A model generated the notes under the pieces. It did not search any database, had not been told where the DNA came from, and saw only the letters and a list, made by a program, of their open reading frames with translations. The translations under genes were made by a program, and so were the position numbers. From the NCBI RefSeq assembly GCF_044872765.1, contig NZ_CP085253.1, positions 868,001-932,000 of the forward strand: DNA of 64,000 nt, read 5' to 3'. Positions 60,171 through 64,000 of this stretch are shown one piece after another (positions within the stretch are counted from its first letter, which is position 1; the number at the start of each line of letters is the position of its first letter). The stretch comes from Micrococcus sp023147585 (GTDB lineage: Bacteria; Actinomycetota; Actinomycetes; Actinomycetales; Micrococcaceae).

Positions 60171-60848
60171 TCAGGTGGCGTCGACGTCGAAGGGTGCGGG
60201 CGCCAGGCCGAGCAGCTCGAGCGGATCCGGGCCCGCGGCTGCCGGGACCGGAGCCGGGCGCCCCTCGGCCACCATGGCCTCGGCGCGGCCGGAGGCCATG
60301 AGGGCGACGGCCGCGCCTCCCACGACGGCGGTCCCGGCACCCGGGACGACGGCGGCGGCCACGGTGGCGAGCTCGGCGTCGGGGGCGGCGGTGCCCGTGG
60401 CGGACGCGACGGCGGTGGACTCGACGTCGGTGGCCTCGGCGGCGCTGCTGCCCGTGCCGCCCGGGCGGCGGAAGAGGGAGCGGGGGTCCATGTCCGCGAT
60501 GTCCTGGCGGGTCAGCCCGCCGTGGAGGTCCTCGGGGGCCACGCCCGTGAGCGCCTGGGCCCGGTGCGCGGCGGTGGAGGAGCCGCTGCCGCCCACCGGC
60601 TCGGTGAGGGCCTCGCGGATGATGCGGCGGGGATCGTACTGACGGGGGTCGTACTTGCGCCAGTTGACCTCGTCGAAGTCCGTCCCCGTCTCCTCCTTGA
60701 ACTGCGTCTTGGCGCCCTCGGCCATGTCCCGCATCCGGCGGAGCCACTGGGTGAAGGCGCGGGTGTACTCCGGGAGCTTCTCCGGACCGAGGATGATCAC
60801 GGCGAGCACCAGGAGGACGATGAACTCAGATCCGTTGATTCCTGCCAC
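60171..60848 (-). CDS. tatB: Sec-independent protein translocase TatB
   Basis: A 225-residue twin-arginine translocase subunit. The N-terminal transmembrane helix (EFIVLLVLAVIILGPEKLP) ends in the conserved GPEKLP hinge. An amphipathic helix (WLRRMRDMAEGAKTQFKEE) follows, and then a long low-complexity tail. The GTG at 60848 lies 7 nt after TAGAGT on the minus strand (leaderless). It lies just downstream of the anti-sigma-type gene on the same strand. Confidence 0.92.
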   Translation of the reverse strand: MAGINGSEFIVLLVLAVIILGPEKLPEYTRAFTQWLRRMRDMAEGAKTQFKEETGTDFDEVNWRKYDPRQYDPRRIIREALTEPVGGSGSSTAAHRAQALTGVAPEDLHGGLTRQDIADMDPRSLFRRPGGTGSSAAEATDVESTAVASATGTAAPDAELATVAAAVVPGAGTAVVGGAAVALMASGRAEAMVAEGRPAPVPAAAGPDPLELLGLAPAPFDVDAT

Positions 60849-60869
60849 GGTGGAGACTCTACTAGAGGC

Positions 60870-61766
60870 TCACCGACGCCCCACCGCGAGGATGCCGGCC
60901 ACCCGGCCCATGCTCGGAACGGCCTCGACGATCCGCTCGAGGCCGCGCTCGAGGCGGTCCGTCACGGCGTCGTCGCGCCGCAGCTCGGTGAGGCCGGACC
61001 GGTCCGAGACCACGAGGAGGGTGAGGAGGGGCTCCGCCTGCTCGCGTGGCAGCGTGGACTCCACGCGGTAGGCCGCCTGCGCCGTCGCGAGGTCCGCGAT
61101 CCACCCCTCTCCGGACGGGTCGTCCGTCAATCGGTAGGCGACACCGCCGGGGAGCCGCCTCCCCGGCATTGCGGCGTCCTCGCGCCCCGACGCACAGCCG
61201 CGGGGCACAGCGGTCGCGGAGCGCGAGCGGCACTCGTGCACCGTGACCGCCGGCTCGGCGCGCCCCCAGACCACCGCGACCTCCAGCAGGTCCGCCGCCT
61301 GCTCGCCGCGCACCTCGAGGGGCTGCAGGCCTGCGCCGGTCAGGGACGGCACGGTCCAGCCGAGGCCGCGGAGCTCCTCCACGGTGGCCCCCGGGGAGGA
61401 CGCGGCGGCGGACTGGCGCTGGACGACCCCCAGCGCGTCCGTCGGACCGGCCTGCGCCCGGGCCACGCCACGCGGCGCGCCGGCCACCCACACGGCCGCG
61501 AGGAGCCCGCCCAGCAGGACGACCATGGCCAGCGCCAGCACGACGAGGCGGCCGGACACGCCGCGCACGGGGAGCACGGGATGAGTCACGGCCGCGGGGC
61601 GGGCGTCCACGGAGCGCGCGGCGTCCAGGACGCGGGCCCGCTCACGGGCGGTCCGGGCGCAGTCCGGGCAGCGGGAGAGATGGGCCGCCAGCCGGCGGCC
61701 CGCCGGGCGCGAGAGCACGCCCTCGAGGTAGGCGTCCAGGTGGCGCAGCGAGTGATGAGGGCTCAT
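60870..61766 (-). CDS. Zinc-finger anti-sigma factor-like membrane protein (RseA-like)
   Basis: A 298-residue protein. The N-terminal ZAS domain has the H-x3-C-x2-C signature (AAHLSRCPDCART). One transmembrane helix (RLVVLALAMVVLLGGLLAAVWVAG in two overlapping parts, about residues 73-95) is followed by an extracytoplasmic domain of about 200 residues with the cysteine pair HEC and GCAS. Proteins of this layout hold an ECF sigma factor at the membrane. In many actinobacteria sigE is immediately upstream and tatB downstream. Here tatB is present but no sigma factor gene is, since an O-methyltransferase is divergent across 228 nt. Confidence 0.82.
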   Translation of the reverse strand: MSPHHSLRHLDAYLEGVLSRPAGRRLAAHLSRCPDCARTARERARVLDAARSVDARPAAVTHPVLPVRGVSGRLVVLALAMVVLLGGLLAAVWVAGAPRGVARAQAGPTDALGVVQRQSAAASSPGATVEELRGLGWTVPSLTGAGLQPLEVRGEQAADLLEVAVVWGRAEPAVTVHECRSRSATAVPRGCASGREDAAMPGRRLPGGVAYRLTDDPSGEGWIADLATAQAAYRVESTLPREQAEPLLTLLVVSDRSGLTELRRDDAVTDRLERGLERIVEAVPSMGRVAGILAVGRR

Positions 61767-61994
61767 CCCGCCCCACCTCCTCCTGGTGCGCCGACTCCCG
61801 GACCGGAGGGCCGGGGACCACGCCGACGCCGGTCCAGTCCGCCCATCATGGACGGCACGTCTGAGAGAAGTCTGAATCGTCCCCCCCGGTTCTTCCGTAC
61901 ACTGGGGCGGCATCCGGCCCGGTGCCGGCCGTCCGCGGAAGCCCGCGGCGCCGCCGTCGCCGGACCACCCCGCCCACCCCCGGAGAGAGCGCCC

Positions 61995-62645
61995 ATGACC
62001 GCCCTGCACCCCCAGCCGACCGCCAAGCACGCCTCGTGGACGTACGCGGAGACCCGGCTGGAGGAGGACGCGGTGCTGCTGCGGGCACGGGAGCGCTCGG
62101 CCGAGCTCGGGGTGGCGCCGGTCAGCGAGGGCGCGGCGGCGCTGCTCACCGTGCTGGCGGCCACGCGCGCGCCGGGCGCCGTCGTGGAGATCGGCACCGG
62201 CGCGGGGGTCTCGGGCCTCGCTCTGATGCGCGGGCTGCCCGAGCGCACCGTCCTGACCACCGTGGACCCGGAGGCGGACGTGCAGCATGCGGCGCGGGAG
62301 GCCTTCTCCGAGGCGCACCTGCCGAACGGCCGCACCCGCATGATCACGGGACGCTCCCGCCTCGTGCTGCCGCGCCTGACCACGGGCGCCTACGAGATGG
62401 TCGTGGTGGACGGCGATCCGGCCTCCCGCGCGTTCGACGTGGACCAGGCCGCCCGCATGCTGGCCCCCGGCGGGCTGCTGGTGGTCCTCGACGCCCTGGA
62501 CCACGACCGCGTGCCGCGTCCGGCGGTGCGCGAGCCCTCCACGGTGTCCGCCCGCGCCGTGGACCGCGGCATCGCCGAGGACGAGCGGTGGATCTCCGCC
62601 GTGGTCCCCACGGGCACGGGCATGCTGCTGGCCGTGCGCCGCTGA
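61995..62645 (+). CDS. O-methyltransferase family protein
   Basis: A 216-residue SAM-dependent methyltransferase of the COMT-like type. SAM-binding motif I is AVVEIGTGAGVSGLALMRGL, followed by LTTVDPEADVQHAAREAF and the metal-binding-like VVVDGDPAS. Its neighbourhood (divergent anti-sigma gene, tatB, mrp) is the one described for actinobacterial O-methyltransferases beside sigE. Substrate unknown. The 228 nt upstream are gene-free. Confidence 0.87.
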   Translation: MTALHPQPTAKHASWTYAETRLEEDAVLLRARERSAELGVAPVSEGAAALLTVLAATRAPGAVVEIGTGAGVSGLALMRGLPERTVLTTVDPEADVQHAAREAFSEAHLPNGRTRMITGRSRLVLPRLTTGAYEMVVVDGDPASRAFDVDQAARMLAPGGLLVVLDALDHDRVPRPAVREPSTVSARAVDRGIAEDERWISAVVPTGTGMLLAVRR

Positions 62646-62673
62646 CGCCTGCCGAGGAGCCCGGAGAAGCACG

Positions 62674-62708
62674 ACGCCCCGCGCACCGGTCAGCGGTGCG
62701 CGGGGCGT
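62674..62708. terminator. Hairpin terminator after the O-methyltransferase gene
   Basis: A perfect 14-bp stem (ACGCCCCGCGCACC with GGTGCGCGGGGCGT) with a 7-nt loop, 28 nt after the stop and 16 nt from the convergent DUF3117 stop. It serves both genes. Confidence 0.85.
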
Positions 62709-62724
62709 GCGGCGTTCGGGGCGG

Positions 62725-62895
62725 TCAGCCCTGGGTGACGCCCTGCAGGCACTCCTTGAGCTCCTGCGCCTCCTCGGCGTTGATCTCCAGGACGAGGCGC
62801 CCGCCGCCGTCGATCGGCACGCGCATGATCAGGCTGCGTCCCTCCTTGGTCACTTCCATGGGACCGTCCCCGGTGCGAGGCTTCATGGCGGCCAT
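62725..62895 (-). CDS. DUF3117 family small protein
   Basis: A 56-residue protein reading MAAMKPRTGDGPMEVTKEGR and ending ECLQGVTQG, which matches the short, highly conserved actinobacterial DUF3117 family. A GAAGGGAAGTC stretch upstream of the ATG at 62895 provides the ribosome-binding site. Function is unknown. The next 114 nt (62896-63009) contain its upstream region and nothing recognised. Confidence 0.92.
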   Translation of the reverse strand: MAAMKPRTGDGPMEVTKEGRSLIMRVPIDGGGRLVLEINAEEAQELKECLQGVTQG

Positions 62896-63009
62896 TGCGA
62901 CTTCCCTTCTGATGGTGTTCCCGTGTCGGCGCCGCCGGCGGATGTCGCAGACGGGCCCGGTGCCTTCGGCCCCCGCACGCGAGGCGTGGCGTGACCGGTC
63001 ACACGCCCA

Positions 63010-63354
63010 TTATCGCGGATCGCGCTGGCTGTCGCCACACGAGCCGGCAGGAGCGGCGGCGGCACGCTCCTCCTCGAGCTCGGCGATCCGGCGCTCGCGC
63101 CGGGCGAGGCTCTCCTGCAGTGCGGCCACCACCGCGTCCACTTGGTCCCGCTGGTAGCCCGGCACTGCCACGGCGAGGCGCACGTGGTCCACGTCCTGGG
63201 CCCGGGGGTCCGCGGGCAGGAGCACGGGGTGGCGGTGCTCGACGCCGGCGGGCGCGTCCGCGCGCAGGGTCGCGCGGCCCGTCGCCGCCGCCACGAGGGC
63301 GGCCACGGCCACCACGAGGGCGAGGACGAGGGCGATCCAGATCGGCTGGCTCAT
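63010..63354 (-). CDS. Membrane-anchored DivIVA-domain-like protein
   Basis: A 114-residue protein: one N-terminal transmembrane helix (IWIALVLALVVAVAALVAAA), a short linker, then a DivIVA-like element (RLAVAVPGYQRDQVDAVVAAL) and a coiled coil (RRERRIAELEEERAAAA). The F/Y-R-G-Y-x-x-x-x-V-D pattern typical of DivIVA domains is partly kept as GYQRDQVD. It probably localises to the membrane or division site. It overlaps the LOG-family gene by 4 nt. Confidence 0.75.
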   Translation of the reverse strand: MSQPIWIALVLALVVAVAALVAAATGRATLRADAPAGVEHRHPVLLPADPRAQDVDHVRLAVAVPGYQRDQVDAVVAALQESLARRERRIAELEEERAAAAPAGSCGDSQRDPR

Positions 63355-64000
63355 GCCCGGCCCCCCTGCTGGACCGCGGCCATGAGCGCCACGGCCTCCT
63401 CCGCGGTGTCCACCACGGAGAGCAGGTCGACGTCGCCGGGCGAGATCATCCCGCGCGCCTCGAGGGCCCCGCGGATCCAGTCCACCAGGGGACCCCAGAA
63501 CGCACGGTCCACCAGCACCACGGGGAAGCGGCTCACGGTGCCGGTCTGCACGAGGGTGAGCGCCTCGAACAGCTCGTCCAGGGTACCGAAGCCGCCGGGC
63601 AGCACGATGAAGCCCTGCGCGTACTTCAGGAACATGACCTTCCGGGCGAAGAAGTACCGGAAGTCCACGCCGATCCCCACGTAGGGGTTCAGCCCGGTCT
63701 CGAAGGGGAGCTCGATGCCGAGGCCCACGGACACGCCGCCCACGTCGTGCGCGCCGCGGTTGGCGGCCTCCATGGCCCCCGGACCGCCGCCCGTGATGAC
63801 GGCGAAGCCGGCCTCGGCGAGGCGACGCCCCACCTCGCGGGCGAGCGCGTACTCGTCGGTGCCCTCCCCCGTGCGGGCGGAGCCGAACACGGAGACGGCG
63901 GGGCCGAGCTGCGCCAGCGTCCCGAAGCCCTCCACGAACTCCGCCTGGATGCGCAGCACGCGCCACGCGTCCGACGTCGTGGAGGCCACGTCCGAGACCG
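63351..64000 (-). CDS. LOG-family protein (TIGR00730 type), 5' end outside the window
   Basis: At least 212 residues of a LOG-family cytokinin-riboside-phosphohydrolase-like protein. The signature loop is PGGFGTLDELFEALT, and the nucleotide-binding segment is VITGGGPGAMEAANRGA. A GTG at 63989 could start it, but the frame stays open to the window edge and family members usually have more N-terminal residues, so the start is probably beyond 64000. LOG proteins release adenine from AMP-type nucleotides; the physiological role in bacteria is unsettled. Confidence 0.88.
   Translation of the reverse strand, partial: VSDVASTTSDAWRVLRIQAEFVEGFGTLAQLGPAVSVFGSARTGEGTDEYALAREVGRRLAEAGFAVITGGGPGAMEAANRGAHDVGGVSVGLGIELPFETGLNPYVGIGVDFRYFFARKVMFLKYAQGFIVLPGGFGTLDELFEALTLVQTGTVSRFPVVLVDRAFWGPLVDWIRGALEARGMISPGDVDLLSVVDTAEEAVALMAAVQQGGRA

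Overview
The window is a high-GC actinobacterial chromosome segment, most likely from Micrococcus (M. luteus group) or a close Micrococcaceae relative. The evidence is the very high GC at third codon positions, the AdnA/AdnB helicase-nuclease pair, the coproporphyrin-type haem genes (ferrochelatase with extra cysteines next to a chlorite-dismutase-fold ChdC), small actinobacterial DUF3107 and DUF3117 proteins, and many genes that start 6-7 nt after a TANNNT -10 hexamer (apparent leaderless transcripts). No tRNA, rRNA or CRISPR array was seen.

Layout. 1-7.8 kb is core: adnB (partial) and adnA, an alkyltransferase-like protein, a DnaQ-type exonuclease, then hemL-hemB. 7.9-9.6 kb holds a small P-loop protein and two acetyltransferases. 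9.7-36.7 kb is an accessory region built from nested mobile elements. 36.8-64 kb is core again: an NYN-domain protein, the remaining haem genes (hemD-hemC-cpfC-chdC-cgoX-hemE on the minus strand, hemA divergent), a TetR regulator, an RNB ribonuclease, a DEAD-box helicase, a PHP phosphoesterase, aminopeptidase P, a pyruvate-kinase-like protein, MgtE_N/CBS and DUF1003 proteins, an Mrp ATPase, TatB, an anti-sigma factor, an O-methyltransferase, a DivIVA-like protein and a LOG-family protein. The haem genes thus sit on both sides of the accessory region, with hemL-hemB about 30 kb away from hemD.

Accessory region. Two related transposons of the Mu/Tn552/Tn5053 type share one plan: serine resolvase, DDE transposase and AAA ATPase on one strand, and beyond a putative res site a divergent two-gene cargo of regulator plus effector. 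Element A (11099-15933) has 12-bp perfect terminal repeats and a 9-bp target duplication. It splits a 421-residue host protein in frame. Its transposase has two nonsense codons and its flavin monooxygenase cargo is frameshifted at a C8 tract beside an intact MarR gene. Element B (32507-36676) has intact genes and carries a CmtR-like Cd/Pb sensor with a CadD-type cadmium transporter. Between them lie an IS3-family element that has itself been hit by two other IS3-family elements (16187-20043), a copper-response cluster (two-component system, CsoR-like operator, CopZ-like protein, CPH-type P-type ATPase, DUF305 lipoprotein, Asp-box lipoprotein), a second copy of one IS that ends two genes with its own terminal TGA, an IS21 istA fragment, and a MarR-controlled hydrolase operon.

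Together the accessory genes suggest adaptation to metals (copper, cadmium/lead) and to small organic or oxidised compounds. Most cargo is expressed divergently from or next to its own regulator. The core genes flanking the island cover haem synthesis, DNA and RNA processing and envelope functions.
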